Shown piece after piece: positions 15,056 through 25,759 of a stretch of 64,000 nt of DNA. The notes below the pieces were generated by a model. It had not been told where the DNA came from. It did not search any database and saw only the letters and a list, made by a program, of their open reading frames with translations. Made by a program: the position numbers and the translations under genes. Every line of letters begins with the position of its first letter. Position 1 is the stretch's first letter. Source of the stretch: Streptomyces lacrimifluminis (lineage in GTDB: Bacteria; Actinomycetota; Actinomycetes; Streptomycetales; Streptomycetaceae); the NCBI RefSeq assembly GCF_014646095.1, contig NZ_BMMU01000012.1, forward strand, positions 183,166 to 247,165. Direction: 5' to 3'.

Positions 15056-15568
15056 TCAACAGCGCACTTGCCCGGCGAACGCCTCGTACGCCTGATCGTC
15101 GAAGAGGACGAACCGCACCTCCTCGACCGCCGTCTCCGTGGCGTGCACCGTCTCCACCGCGATACGGGCCGCGTCCTCCATCGGCCACCCGAAGATGCCC
15201 GCGGAGACGGCCGGGAACGCCACCGTGCGGGCGCCGAGTTCGTCGGCCACCCTCAGTGACTCCCGGTAGCACGAGGCCAACAGTGCCGACCGGTCCTCCT
15301 CGGGGAGGAATCGGGGCCCCACCGTGTGGATCACCCAGCGCGCGTCCAGGTTTCCGGCAGTCGTGGCGACCGCCTTGCCGGTGGCCAGTCCCTTGCCGTG
15401 GTGCCCTGCGCGCAGGGCTCGGCAGGCGGCGAGGATCTCCGGACCACCCCTGCGGTGGATCGCCCCGTCGACGCCTCCCCCACCCAGGAGTGAAGAATTC
15501 GCCGCGTTGACGATCGCGTCGGCACTCTGTCGGGTGATGTCGCCCTTGACAAGCACGATGGCGGTCAT
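15056..15568 (-). CDS. Macro-domain protein, O-acetyl-ADP-ribose deacetylase-like
   Basis: A 170-residue macro domain. It has the ADP-ribose-binding motifs GDITRQSADAIVNAANSSL and GGGGVDGAIHRRGG (residues 9-42), and the phosphate loop PAVSAGIFGWP (about 119-129). Members remove ADP-ribose from proteins or split O-acetyl-ADP-ribose. The ATG at 15568 overlaps the stop of the upstream flavin oxidoreductase gene (ATGA), so the two are co-translated. Why a macro protein is tied to that oxidoreductase is unknown. Confidence 0.9.
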   Translation of the reverse strand: MTAIVLVKGDITRQSADAIVNAANSSLLGGGGVDGAIHRRGGPEILAACRALRAGHHGKGLATGKAVATTAGNLDARWVIHTVGPRFLPEEDRSALLASCYRESLRVADELGARTVAFPAVSAGIFGWPMEDAARIAVETVHATETAVEEVRFVLFDDQAYEAFAGQVRC

Positions 15569-16983
15569 GACTGCCTCAGCCTTCTCCAGACGGCCTTCGC
15601 CGCGTTGTGTCCCGACATGCCGTGGACGCCTGGGCCGGGCGGAGTGGCCGAGGAACAGATGAAGACGGCCGGGTGGGGGGTGGCGTACGGGAACAGGGAA
15701 AGCCTGGGGCGCAGCACGAGCTGGAGGCCGCTGGCCGCGCCGGACCCGATGTCGCCGCCGACGTAGTTGGCGTTGCGGGCCGCGAGTTGGGGCGGGCCTG
15801 CGGTCGCGCGGGCGAGGACCCGGTCGCGGAAGCCGGGGGCGAAGCGCTCCAGTTGGCGCTCGATGGCGTCGGTGAGGTCGCCCGTCCAGCCGTTCGGGAC
15901 GTGTCCGTAGGCCCAGAAGACCTGCTTGCCCTCCGGAGCCCGGGAGGGGTCTACGAGGCTCGGCTGGACGGTGATCAGGAAGGGGGTGTCGGGTGCCCGG
16001 CCCTCGCGGGAGGCGGCGCGCAGAGCGGTGTCGATCTCGACGCTGTCCGCGCCGACCTGGACGGTGGTCGCCGTGCGGGCCTCCGGCGCCGTCCAGGGCA
16101 CGGGGCCGTCCAGCGCATAGTCGATCTTGAAGACGCCCGCGCCGTAGCGATAGCGCTCGTAGTAGCCGCCGAAACCCGCGATGCGGGCCAGTGCGGTGGG
16201 TGAGGTGTCGAAGACATACGCACGCGCGGGTGGCAGGTCGTCCAGCCGCTTGACCTCGTAGTCGGTGTGGACGGTGCCGCCGAGGTCCGTCAGATACGCG
16301 GTGAGCGCGTCGGAGATCGACTGGGAACCGCCACGGGCGACCGGCCAGCCACGGGCGTGTGCCGCCAGGGCGAAGACCAGGCCGACTGCCCCGGTGGCGA
16401 TCCCGCCGAGCGGGGCCATGACGTGTCCGACGAGGCCTGCGAACAGGGCTTTCGCCCGCTCGTCGCGGAAGCGGCGCATCAGCCAGGTCGAGGGCGGCAG
16501 CCCGGCCAGGCCGAAGCGGGCGAGGGTGACCGGGTCGCGGGGCAGGGAGGACAGGGGCAGGGACATGAAGTCGTGGGCCAGCGTGTCCCACCTGCTGAGG
16601 AACGGCTCGACCAGCCTGCGGTACGCGCCCGCGTCACGCGGACCGAAGGAGGCGGCCGTCTCGGCCACGGAACGGGACAGCACCGCGGCCGTGCCGTCCA
16701 GGAACGGATGTGCCATGGGCAGGTCGGCGTGCAGCCACTCCAGCCCGTACCCCGCCAGCGGCATCGCTCTGAACGCCGGGGAGTTGATACCGAGCGGATG
16801 CGCCGCCGCGCACGGGTCGTGCCGGAAGCCGGGCAGCGTCAGCTCCTCCGTTCGGGCGCCACCGCCCACGGTGTCGCGCGCCTCGAAGACGGCGACGGAG
16901 AAGCCTCGTCTGGCCAGTTCCACGGCAGCCGTCAGCCCGTTGGGCCCCGCCCCCACCACGACCACATCGAGCATCGACGGCAC
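15565..16983 (-). CDS. FAD-dependent oxidoreductase, phytoene-desaturase-like (CrtI family)
   Basis: A 472-residue protein. The N-terminal Rossmann motif VVVGAGPNGLTAAVELARRG with the following glutamate (FEARDTVGGGARTEE) binds FAD. The C-terminus has the family's closing segment GPGVHGMSGHNAAKAVWRR. It resembles the broadly spread phytoene-dehydrogenase-related proteins of actinomycetes, not a true carotenoid gene, and no carotenoid genes are nearby. The GTG at 16983 has AAGGAG 7 bases upstream and is preferred to the ATG 3 codons later. The substrate is unknown. Confidence 0.85.
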   Translation of the reverse strand: MPSMLDVVVVGAGPNGLTAAVELARRGFSVAVFEARDTVGGGARTEELTLPGFRHDPCAAAHPLGINSPAFRAMPLAGYGLEWLHADLPMAHPFLDGTAAVLSRSVAETAASFGPRDAGAYRRLVEPFLSRWDTLAHDFMSLPLSSLPRDPVTLARFGLAGLPPSTWLMRRFRDERAKALFAGLVGHVMAPLGGIATGAVGLVFALAAHARGWPVARGGSQSISDALTAYLTDLGGTVHTDYEVKRLDDLPPARAYVFDTSPTALARIAGFGGYYERYRYGAGVFKIDYALDGPVPWTAPEARTATTVQVGADSVEIDTALRAASREGRAPDTPFLITVQPSLVDPSRAPEGKQVFWAYGHVPNGWTGDLTDAIERQLERFAPGFRDRVLARATAGPPQLAARNANYVGGDIGSGAASGLQLVLRPRLSLFPYATPHPAVFICSSATPPGPGVHGMSGHNAAKAVWRRLRQS

Positions 16984-17070
16984 CTTCGGACTCCTTTGTC
17001 AGCCGACGGCCACTTCAGATCAGGATATGCCGGGACACCGACACCGCTCGGCGCGGGTAACCTCGGCCGG

Positions 17071-17733
17071 ATGACGCGCCGTTTCCGCATCCAATCGCCC
17101 GGCGAGGACGCCGACGACACCGCCTGGTACTGGTTCGAGGTCGAGGACGACGGCTGGGTGCTGCGGCAGGCGGTGTTCGAGGCAGCACTGGAGGTACCCC
17201 GCTCGTGCGAGGCGCTCCAGAACCCCGACGGCACCACCTCCGGCGGCGCCTCGATGGCCGCCGCACAGGCCCAACTGGCCCTCGTGCGCGAGCGGTTCGG
17301 GCGCCTGGGTGTCCAGCTCTACCAGACCGTGTACGGGGCGTTCACCGAGGGCGCCGTGGAGGTGCCGCCGGAGGCGGTGGACGTGTCCGAGTCGGAGTTC
17401 GAGCGGGCGTGGTCCACGGCCCTGCGGCATCGGCACCTGAGCCACTACGTCACCGGCCCGCTGCCGGAGGGCTCCCTGGTCACCGGCATGGTGTGCGCGC
17501 TGCCGTGGGGGCCGGGCCGGACGGGTCTGTTCGTCGACATCAACCTGCCGGTGGACGCCTTCGTGGACGTCGCCTGGCTGCCCTTCGACCCCGCGGACTG
17601 GCCGACGGTGGGCACCGTGGCCGAGTTCGAGGTCGTCACCCTGCGCTTCAGCTCGGCCCGCCCGCAGATCAGGCTCCGCCCGACAGCAGCTCCACCACCC
17701 GGCGAGCCGTGGCCTCATCGCGTGCAGCGGTGA
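17071..17733 (+). CDS. Hypothetical protein (220 residues)
   Basis: The family is not recognised. The protein is soluble and acidic, with about 70 residues of helix-rich sequence followed by a beta-rich part (SLVTGMVCALPWGPGRTGLFVDINLP, VDVAWLPFDPADWP). The second part resembles small S1-like or DUF4240-like segments only loosely. The ATG at 17071 opens the frame with normal codon use. Its last 65 bases overlap the 3' end of the convergent inositol-phosphatase-like gene, an unusually long tail overlap. The C-terminal 20 residues may therefore be non-conserved read-on. Confidence 0.6.
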   Translation: MTRRFRIQSPGEDADDTAWYWFEVEDDGWVLRQAVFEAALEVPRSCEALQNPDGTTSGGASMAAAQAQLALVRERFGRLGVQLYQTVYGAFTEGAVEVPPEAVDVSESEFERAWSTALRHRHLSHYVTGPLPEGSLVTGMVCALPWGPGRTGLFVDINLPVDAFVDVAWLPFDPADWPTVGTVAEFEVVTLRFSSARPQIRLRPTAAPPPGEPWPHRVQR

Positions 17734-18514
17734 ACGGCAGCACGTTGCCGCCGGTTATACGGAAGGGCTCGCCCGCGCGGGTCAGATGGGCGCCGCCGGC
17801 CTCCTCGACGAGGAGGATGCCTGCGGCGTGGTCCCAGGCGGCCTCCCAGGAGAACGCGGTGGCGTCCAGCTCGCCCCGGGCGATGGCCAGATACTCCAGG
17901 CCGGCGGAACCGCAGGCACGCGGCCGGACACCGTCCGTCCACACGCCGAGCAGGGCGCGCTTCTGTTCGTCCGTCGTGTAGTCCGGGTGGGAGGTGGCCA
18001 CCCGGAGGTCACGGCCGGGCTCGGGCGCGCCCGCGTGCAGGGGTGCGCCGTCGAGGAAGGCGCCCTGTCCCCGGATGGCCGTGGCGAGCTGTTCGCGGGC
18101 CGGGGCGAACGTCCACGACGCGCGGACGACGCCGCGGTGTGCGAGCGCGACGAGCGTGCAGAAGCCGGGGTCGCCGTGGACGAACTGCCGGGTGCCGTCC
18201 ACGGGGTCGACGATCCAGACGGGTGCTTCGCCCTGTATCGCCTCGTACGAAGCGGGGTTGGCGTGCACGGCCTCCTCGCCGACGACGACGGACCCGGGCA
18301 GCAGCTTGGGCAGCACCTCGGTGAGATACAGCTCGGCCTTGCGGTCGGCGTCCGTCACCAGGTCGTGCGGGCCGCTCTTCTGGTCGACCTCGTGGGCGGC
18401 TAGCTGCCGGAAACGCGGCATGATCTCCGCGGCCGCCGCCTCACGGACCGCTTCTTCGACGTCGGACGCGTACCCGGCGAGAAACTCTTCGATGGTTTCG
18501 TTTTCTTCGATCAT
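17669..18514 (-). CDS. Inositol-monophosphatase-family phosphatase
   Basis: A 281-residue Mg-dependent sugar-phosphate phosphatase. It has the metal-binding motif DLVTDADRKAE (about residues 51-61), GEE (about 81-83), the signature WIVDPVDGTRQFVHG (about 100-114) and the C-terminal SWEAAWDHAAGILLVEEAGG. Family members act on inositol-1-phosphate, histidinol phosphate, fructose bisphosphate or PAP; the exact substrate cannot be read here. The ATG at 18514 has GGAG 4-5 bases upstream. It appears monocistronic. Confidence 0.88.
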   Translation of the reverse strand: MIEENETIEEFLAGYASDVEEAVREAAAAEIMPRFRQLAAHEVDQKSGPHDLVTDADRKAELYLTEVLPKLLPGSVVVGEEAVHANPASYEAIQGEAPVWIVDPVDGTRQFVHGDPGFCTLVALAHRGVVRASWTFAPAREQLATAIRGQGAFLDGAPLHAGAPEPGRDLRVATSHPDYTTDEQKRALLGVWTDGVRPRACGSAGLEYLAIARGELDATAFSWEAAWDHAAGILLVEEAGGAHLTRAGEPFRITGGNVLPFTAARDEATARRVVELLSGGA

Positions 18515-18600
18515 GTCTCCATGAGAGCATGCGCCACTGACAATCCCCGCCGGGCCGGTGGACATGGGATGGAATCCGCCTGAAGACCGGGATTCGGACA

Positions 18601-20436
18601 TCAGCGCCCGACGGCGTACCCCTGCATCCCCCGCGGATTCGCCGCCGCCGACAGGACACCCGTGTCCGGATCCCGGGCGACCGCGCACAGCCGGCCCTCG
18701 GACCAGTCGTCGCCGATCGTCACGTCGTGCCCCCGGCGGCGCAGCTCCTCGACCACCTCGCCTGCCGTGCGGGCCTCGACGGTGACGCTCCCGGGGCGCA
18801 TGCCGCGCGGGTAGAAGGAACCCGGGAAGCTGTCGTTGTGCCAGTTCGGGGCATCGATCGCCCCCTGGAGGTCCAGGCCGCCGCGCACCTCGGGGCGCAG
18901 GGCCACGGCGAGGAAGAAGTGCAGCTGCCACTGGTCCTGCTGGTCCCCGCCGGGCGTACCGAACGCCAGCACCGGCACTCCGTCACGCAGCGCGACGGAA
19001 GGGGTGAGGGTGGTCCGGGGGCGGCGGCCCGGAGTGAGGGAGTTCGGCAGGCCCTCCTCCAGCCAGGCCATCTGGAGCCGGGTGCCGAGGGGGAAGCCCA
19101 GTTCGGGTACGACGGGGTTGGACTGGAGCCAGCCTCCGCTGGGCGTGGCCGCGATCATGTTGCCCCAGCGGTCGACGACATCGAGGTGGCAGGTGTCGCC
19201 CCGGGTGGAGCCGTCGGGGGTGATCTCCGGCTCGCCGGGCACGGGTGGGATGGGGAGCTTGGCGACGGTCGGCTCCCCGACCCCCAGGGGGCTGAATCCG
19301 GGTTCGTCCGTGGCCACCACGCGCGCGTGTGCGCACAGTCGCGGGGTGCGCCCGCCGGGGCTGCCGGGCCGTAGCTCGTACGAGGCCTTCTCCCCGACGA
19401 GGGCCCGCCGGTCGGCGTTGTAGGCGTCGGACAGCAGTGCGTCGAGCGGCACGTCGGCCCCGCCGGACGCGTCCCCGTACCAGGCCTCCCGGTCCGCCAT
19501 GGCGAGCTTGCAGCCCTCGATCAGCAGGTGGACGTAGTCGGCGGACCCGTACGCCGGCAGCTCCGGCGGGAGGAGCGCGAGCTGCTGGAGGAGGGCCGGA
19601 CCCTGACTCCAGGGGCCGGCCTTGCACAGGGTCCAGCCGCGCCAGTCGTAGGTGGCCGGGGACTCGTAGGCCGCGGACCAGGAGGCGAGGTCGGTGGCGG
19701 TCAGGGTGCCGGTGCGGTGCGTGCCGCTGGTGTCGAGGGTGGGTCGCGCGGACTGTCGCAGGAGTGCCTCGGCGATGAAGCCCGTGCGCCACACCTCCCG
19801 TGCCGCCTCGATCTGGGCGACCCGGTCCCCGGCCCCGGCGACCTCGGCGAGCAGGCGTTTCCAGGTGGCGGCCAGGGCGGGGTTGCGGAACAGCCGGCCG
19901 GGCCGGGGCGCCTGTCCGCCGGGCAGGTACACGTCCGCGGAGGAGGTCCACTCCGTCTCGAACAGTTCTCGTACGGTCTCGACGGTCGCGCCGACGTTCT
20001 CCACGGGCGCGTGCCCGTCCTCGGCGTATCCGATGGCGTACTTGAGGACGTCGGCGAGCGGCTTGGTGCCGTGGTCGCGGAGCAGGAGCATCCAGGCGTC
20101 GAAGGCACCGGGCACGGCGGCGGCGAGGGGCCCGGTGCCAGGGACGAGATCCAGACCGAGTCCCCTGTAGTGCGCGACCGTGGCCCCGGCGGGTGCGACA
20201 CCCTGCCCGCACAGCACCCGCACCTCGCCGCCGACCGGGGCGAGGATGATCGGCACCTCACCGGCGGGCCCGTTGAGGTGCGGTTCGACGACGTGCAGGA
20301 CGAAGCCCGCGGCGACGGCGGCGTCGTACGCGTTGCCGCCGTCCTCCAGGACGGCCATCGCCGACTGCGAGGCAAGCCAGTGCGTGGAGGACACCATCCC
20401 GAAGGTGCCCTGGAGCGTGGGTCGGGTGGTGAACAC
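18601..20436 (-). CDS. Gamma-glutamyltransferase-family protein, apparently without a signal peptide
   Basis: A 611-residue Ntn hydrolase of the GGT family. The N-terminus contains ASQSAMAVLEDGGNAYDAAVAAGF, the usual GGT beginning. The self-cleavage and nucleophile site is RGDTCHLDVVDRWGNMIA (about residues 405-422). Unlike the GGT at 34.4-36.2 kb it shows no secretion signal. The second GTG (20436) is preferred because GAGGGAG lies 4 bases before it. Such enzymes can act on other gamma-glutamyl or acyl substrates, so glutathione breakdown is not certain. Confidence 0.85.
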   Translation of the reverse strand: MFTTRPTLQGTFGMVSSTHWLASQSAMAVLEDGGNAYDAAVAAGFVLHVVEPHLNGPAGEVPIILAPVGGEVRVLCGQGVAPAGATVAHYRGLGLDLVPGTGPLAAAVPGAFDAWMLLLRDHGTKPLADVLKYAIGYAEDGHAPVENVGATVETVRELFETEWTSSADVYLPGGQAPRPGRLFRNPALAATWKRLLAEVAGAGDRVAQIEAAREVWRTGFIAEALLRQSARPTLDTSGTHRTGTLTATDLASWSAAYESPATYDWRGWTLCKAGPWSQGPALLQQLALLPPELPAYGSADYVHLLIEGCKLAMADREAWYGDASGGADVPLDALLSDAYNADRRALVGEKASYELRPGSPGGRTPRLCAHARVVATDEPGFSPLGVGEPTVAKLPIPPVPGEPEITPDGSTRGDTCHLDVVDRWGNMIAATPSGGWLQSNPVVPELGFPLGTRLQMAWLEEGLPNSLTPGRRPRTTLTPSVALRDGVPVLAFGTPGGDQQDQWQLHFFLAVALRPEVRGGLDLQGAIDAPNWHNDSFPGSFYPRGMRPGSVTVEARTAGEVVEELRRRGHDVTIGDDWSEGRLCAVARDPDTGVLSAAANPRGMQGYAVGR

Positions 20437-20801
20437 GGGCGACTCCCTCACTGCGGCACACGATCCGATGATCGTACGTACCCCTCACCGCGTCGCCGGT
20501 ACACCGCCCGCGTCGGCTCACCTCTCACCCTTGGTCTCCGACCTCTCACTCGGCCGGTACCGTCGTCCACTTCGCCATCTATGGGAATTTCGTCTTGTTC
20601 CATGTCACTAAAAGTGAATTGAGCACTATGGGCGCCGATTTGCGCATTCCGACGGACAGTACGGGCGGCCGGCCATGGGTGGCAGTCATCGCACCGCCAC
20701 GGAGCGAGTTCTTACTTCCGCCCCCACAGGCAGTCATGTGACACTGGCGTCCCGTCCGGAGTGCGGACCCCCTCCGCACCGTCCCCCACGAGAAGTGCGC
20801 C
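20437..20801. promoter_or_regulatory. Divergent intergenic region with an AT-rich palindrome
   Basis: The 365 bases between the divergent GGT-family gene and the secreted-protein gene contain an AT-rich pocket (about 20575-20640) with the palindrome TCACTAAAAGTGA at 20605-20617. It is likely the promoter/operator area of one or both genes. No gene is supported. Confidence 0.4.
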
Positions 20802-21461
20802 TTGAGCCTTCCTCTGCCGCTCGCACTCACCGCCCGCCTGGCGCCCGTCGCCGTGCTCGCCACAGCCGGCTGGGCGCTGTCCTCGGGCCCGCTCACCACG
20901 GCGCCCACCGACAATCAGAAGGCGGCCACCACGGGCGCGTCCGCATCACCCACCGCACCCTCGACCTCGGCGGCCACGAAGACCTTCACCGCCGCGCCCG
21001 CACCCTGCTCGGCCATCAACCCGGGGACGGTCAAGTCCCTTGTCCCGGGCGCCAAGGCGGCCGGCAAGGAGATCCCGTCGACGGACACGGATGCGCGCCG
21101 CACCTGCTCCTGGAACGCGCTCAAGGGGTACGACTACCGCTGGCTCGACGTGTCGTTCGAGCTGTCCGACACGGACGCGGCGGCGGAGAAGACGTACAAG
21201 GACCGCCTGACGGAGAAGAGCGGCGGCGGGGAGGTGCCGGGCCTCGGGGACGCCGCCTACTCCGTCGTGAACCTGACCACCGAGGACAAGCAGCAGACCC
21301 GCGAGGGTGTGGTCCTGGTCCGCGCGTCGAACGCGCTGGTGGTGATCACGTACAACGGCAGCGACTTCGAGTCGAAGAAGGCACCCAGCACGGATGTGAT
21401 CAACAAGGGCGCCATCAAGGCCGCCCGGGACGCGGTGGCAGCCCTGGAGGGCAGCCGGTAG
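20802..21461 (+). CDS. Secreted or membrane-anchored protein, DUF3558-like
   Basis: A 219-residue protein with an N-terminal hydrophobic segment (LALTARLAPVAVLATAGWAL). A Ser/Thr/Ala-rich linker (about 30-62) leads to a globular domain with two cysteines (APCSAINPGTV and RRTCSWNAL). The cysteine spacing and the motif CSWN resemble DUF3558-type actinobacterial lipoproteins, although no lipobox is seen. The TTG at 20802, with GAGAAG upstream, is the only start in frame. The function is unknown; location outside the membrane is likely. Confidence 0.65.
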   Translation: MSLPLPLALTARLAPVAVLATAGWALSSGPLTTAPTDNQKAATTGASASPTAPSTSAATKTFTAAPAPCSAINPGTVKSLVPGAKAAGKEIPSTDTDARRTCSWNALKGYDYRWLDVSFELSDTDAAAEKTYKDRLTEKSGGGEVPGLGDAAYSVVNLTTEDKQQTREGVVLVRASNALVVITYNGSDFESKKAPSTDVINKGAIKAARDAVAALEGSR

Positions 21462-21492
21462 AACCGGCCGCCCTCCGGGGCGAGTCACAGGG

Positions 21493-23037
<1,545 letters not shown>

Positions 23038-23102
23038 GGGCAGGCCAATCAATGAGATGGGTCGGGAAAGGCCGTGCGGGCGGCGCGTTGGGGGACGCGC
23101 AC

Positions 23103-23160
23103 AGGACACCCGGAGGTGTCCTGACCCTCCCCCCGGCAACCTGAACGCCGGGGAGAGGGA
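23103..23160 (-). promoter_or_regulatory. Two hairpins in the leader of the NCS1 permease gene
   Basis: AGGACACC pairs with GGTGTCCT (23103-23122). A longer stem pairs CCCTCCCCCCGGC with GCCGGGGAGAGGG (about 23125-23159). Lying between the LLM gene and the permease gene, they could terminate, attenuate or stabilise the message. No known riboswitch is recognised. Confidence 0.4.
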
Positions 23161-23197
23161 GATGGTGGGGACGTAACACAGCAGCCTGCGTACGTCG

Positions 23198-24217
23198 TCA
23201 GGCGTTGACGGCCGGGATCACCGTCGACCCGTAGGCGTCGATGACGGCTTCCTGGGCGTCGTGCATGTCGTAGACGGCGAACTGGTCGACGCCGAGCTCA
23301 CGCAGCTTGTTGAGCTTCTCGATGTGCATCGCGGGGGTACCGATGACACAGAACCGGTCGACGATCTCGTCGGGCACGAACTGGGTGTCGGGGTTGTCGG
23401 CCCGTCCGTGGTGGGAGTAGTCGTAGCCCTCGCGGGCCTTGATGTAGTCGGTGAGTTCCTCGGGTACGGCGGCGGAGTGCTCGCCGTACTTCGACACGAG
23501 GTCGGCGACGTGGTTGCCGACCATCCCCCCGAACCAGCGGCACTGGTCGCGGGCGTGGGCGAGCGCCTCGGGCGAGTCGTCCTCGGTGATGTACGCGGGG
23601 GCGGCGACGCAGATCTTCACCTCGGACGGGTCACGTCCGGCGGCGACAGCGGCGTCCTTGACCGTCTTGACCATGTACTCGGTCAGATAGAGGTCGGAGA
23701 GCTGGAGGATGAACCCGTCGGCCTCCTCACCGGTCATCTTGAGCGCCTTGGGGCCGTACGCGGCCATCCAGACGGGGAGTTCGGCGCCCGGCTTCACCCA
23801 CGGGAACTTGATCACCGTACCGCCTAGGTCGGCCTCGTCGCCCCGGCCCAGCGAGCGGATGACCTTCATCGCGCCGCTGATCCGGGCCAGGGTGTTGGGC
23901 GTACGGCCGGCGACGCGCATCGCGGAGTCGCCGCGGCCGATGCCGCACACCGTGCGGTTGCCGAACATGTCGTTGAGGGTGGCGAAGGTGGAGGCGGTGA
24001 CCTCCCAGGTACGGGTGCCCGGGTTGGTGACCATCGGTCCGACCGTCAACTTCTCGGTGCTGGAAAGGATCTGACTGTAGATCACGAACGGTTCCTGCCA
24101 CAGCACGGCGGAGTCGAAGGTCCAGCCGTACGTGAAGCCGTTGCCCTCGGCGCGCTGCATCAGCTCGATGACACGCGAGGCCGGCGGGTCGGTCTGCAGG
24201 ACGAGGCCGAAGTCCAT
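23198..24217 (-). CDS. LLM-class F420-dependent oxidoreductase of the pyrimidine cluster
   Basis: A 339-residue luciferase-like TIM barrel. It starts MDFGLVLQTDPPASRVIELM. It has the substrate/cofactor strand YGWTFDS, GPMVTNPGTRTW, CGIGRGDSAMRVAGR and PVWMAAYGPKALKMTGEEADGF, all typical of the F420-dependent LLM group. Members transfer hydride from reduced F420. In this locus it stands next to a dihydropyrimidinase-type enzyme, and no flavin/iron-sulfur dihydropyrimidine dehydrogenase is present, so it may reduce the pyrimidine ring. The AGGAG ribosome site overlaps the stop of the upstream gene, 11 bases away. Confidence 0.82.
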   Translation of the reverse strand: MDFGLVLQTDPPASRVIELMQRAEGNGFTYGWTFDSAVLWQEPFVIYSQILSSTEKLTVGPMVTNPGTRTWEVTASTFATLNDMFGNRTVCGIGRGDSAMRVAGRTPNTLARISGAMKVIRSLGRGDEADLGGTVIKFPWVKPGAELPVWMAAYGPKALKMTGEEADGFILQLSDLYLTEYMVKTVKDAAVAAGRDPSEVKICVAAPAYITEDDSPEALAHARDQCRWFGGMVGNHVADLVSKYGEHSAAVPEELTDYIKAREGYDYSHHGRADNPDTQFVPDEIVDRFCVIGTPAMHIEKLNKLRELGVDQFAVYDMHDAQEAVIDAYGSTVIPAVNA

Positions 24218-24228
24218 GAGCGCTGCTC

Positions 24229-25632
24229 CTAGTTGAGGTACTGACAGGTGGAGCGGGGGGTGTAGACGCCGTGACCCGCGCGCCCGGTGAACTCCCGCTC
24301 GGTGATGACGAGTTCGCCCCGGGACAGGACGGTCTCGACGCGGCCGGTGATCCGCTTGCCCTCGTACGCCGAGTAGTCGACGTTCATGTGGTGCGTCTCG
24401 GCGGAGACGGTCTGCTCGGCCCGCGGGTCGTAGATGACGACGTCGGCGTCGGCGCCCGGGGCGATGGTGCCCTTCTTCGGGTAGAGGCCGAACATCCGGG
24501 CCGGGGTGGCGCAGGCGATCTCGATCCAGCGACGGCGGCTGATGTGCCCGTCGACGACGGCCTGGTGGAGGAGGTCCATGCGGTTCTCGACGCCGGGGAG
24601 CCCGTTGGGGATCTTCGAGAAGTCGCCGCGCCCCAGCTCCTTCTGCCCCTCGAAGCAGAACGGGCAGTGGTCCGTCGACACCACCTGGAGGTCGTTGGTC
24701 CGCAGGCCCCGCCACAGCGCGGCCTGGTGGTCCTTGGGCCGAAGCGGCGTGCTGCACACGTACTTCGCGCCCTCGAAGTCCGGCTCGGCGAGGTTGTCGG
24801 TGGACAGGAACAGATACTGCGGGCAGGTCTCACCGAAGACGTTGAGCCCCTCGTCGCGTGCCCGTGCCAGCTCGGCGACCGCCTCCTGCGCCGAGACGTG
24901 GACGACGTACAGGGGTGCGCCGGCGACCTGCGCGAGCTTGATGGCGCGGTGCGTGGCCTCGGCTTCGAGGAGGGCCTTGCGGACCTCGCCGTGGTAGCGG
25001 GGGTCGGTCTCGCCCCGGGCGAGCGCCTGTTCGACGAGGACGTCGATCGCGATGCCGTTCTCGGCGTGCATCATGATCAGGCCGCCGTTCTCGGCGGAGC
25101 GCTGCATGGCGCGCAGGATCTGGCCGTCGTCGCTGTAGAAGACGCCCGGGTAGGCCATGAACTGCTTGAAGGAGGTGACGCCCTCCTCGACCAGCAGGTC
25201 CATCTCCTTGAGCGTGTCCTGGTTCACGTCGGAGACGATCATGTGGAAGCCGTAGTCGATGGCGCAGTTGCCGTCGGCCTTGGCGTTCCAGGTGTCGAGG
25301 CCGTCGCGCAGCGACTGGCCGACGCTCTGCACGGCGAAGTCGATGATCGTGGTCGTACCGCCCCAGGCGGCGGCCCGGGTGCCGGTCTCGAAGGTGTCCG
25401 AGGCGGCCGTACCGCCGAACGGCAGTTCCATGTGGGTGTGCGCGTCGACACCGCCGGGGATGACGTACTTACCGGTGGCGTCCATGGTCCGCTCGGCCGT
25501 CCAGGCCTCGGCGGTTACGCTTCCGCTGGTGGCGAGGGCGGCGATTCTGCCGTCCTCGATGAGGACATCGGCGTGGATCTCGTCGGACGCGGTGATGACT
25601 AGTCCGCCACGGATGAGAGTACGGCCGCCCAT
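24229..25632 (-). CDS. hydA: Dihydropyrimidinase/D-hydantoinase
   Basis: A 467-residue amidohydrolase that opens dihydropyrimidine or hydantoin rings to N-carbamoyl amino acids. The metal motif is GGVDAHTHMELPFGG (about residues 58-72). The carboxylated lysine lies in GVTSFKQFMAYPG (about 150-162), with further ligands in MMHAENG, YVVHVSA and STDHCPF. The length and the full motif set fit an active enzyme. The ATG at 25632 has GGAG about 10 bases upstream. It lies between the ureidopropionase-like hydrolase and the LLM reductase in the order expected for reductive pyrimidine breakdown. Confidence 0.92.
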   Translation of the reverse strand: MGGRTLIRGGLVITASDEIHADVLIEDGRIAALATSGSVTAEAWTAERTMDATGKYVIPGGVDAHTHMELPFGGTAASDTFETGTRAAAWGGTTTIIDFAVQSVGQSLRDGLDTWNAKADGNCAIDYGFHMIVSDVNQDTLKEMDLLVEEGVTSFKQFMAYPGVFYSDDGQILRAMQRSAENGGLIMMHAENGIAIDVLVEQALARGETDPRYHGEVRKALLEAEATHRAIKLAQVAGAPLYVVHVSAQEAVAELARARDEGLNVFGETCPQYLFLSTDNLAEPDFEGAKYVCSTPLRPKDHQAALWRGLRTNDLQVVSTDHCPFCFEGQKELGRGDFSKIPNGLPGVENRMDLLHQAVVDGHISRRRWIEIACATPARMFGLYPKKGTIAPGADADVVIYDPRAEQTVSAETHHMNVDYSAYEGKRITGRVETVLSRGELVITEREFTGRAGHGVYTPRSTCQYLN

Positions 25633-25718
25633 GGGTTCACGCTCCGTTCGGTTGTCTGCAAGGTGCCCGTTGTATGTGGCTGGTCACGCCCCGCGGCGGA
25701 GCCGCTGATGGACGCCGC

Positions 25719-25743
25719 CCCGCGCCCCTGAAAGGGGCGCGGG
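25719..25743. terminator. Strong hairpin between the hydrolase and the hydantoinase genes
   Basis: CCCGCGCCCCT pairs with AGGGGCGCGGG around a 3-base loop in the 127-base gap. It resembles the common Streptomyces intergenic hairpin and may reduce, not block, read-through within the cluster. Confidence 0.6.
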
Positions 25744-25759
25744 TGTGGCCGTCTGCTTA

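Noticed and set aside
16267..17733. Long plus-strand frame opposite the flavoenzyme joined to the 220-residue protein
   Set aside because: The upstream part mirrors the CrtI-like gene; coding character of its own begins at ATG 17071.
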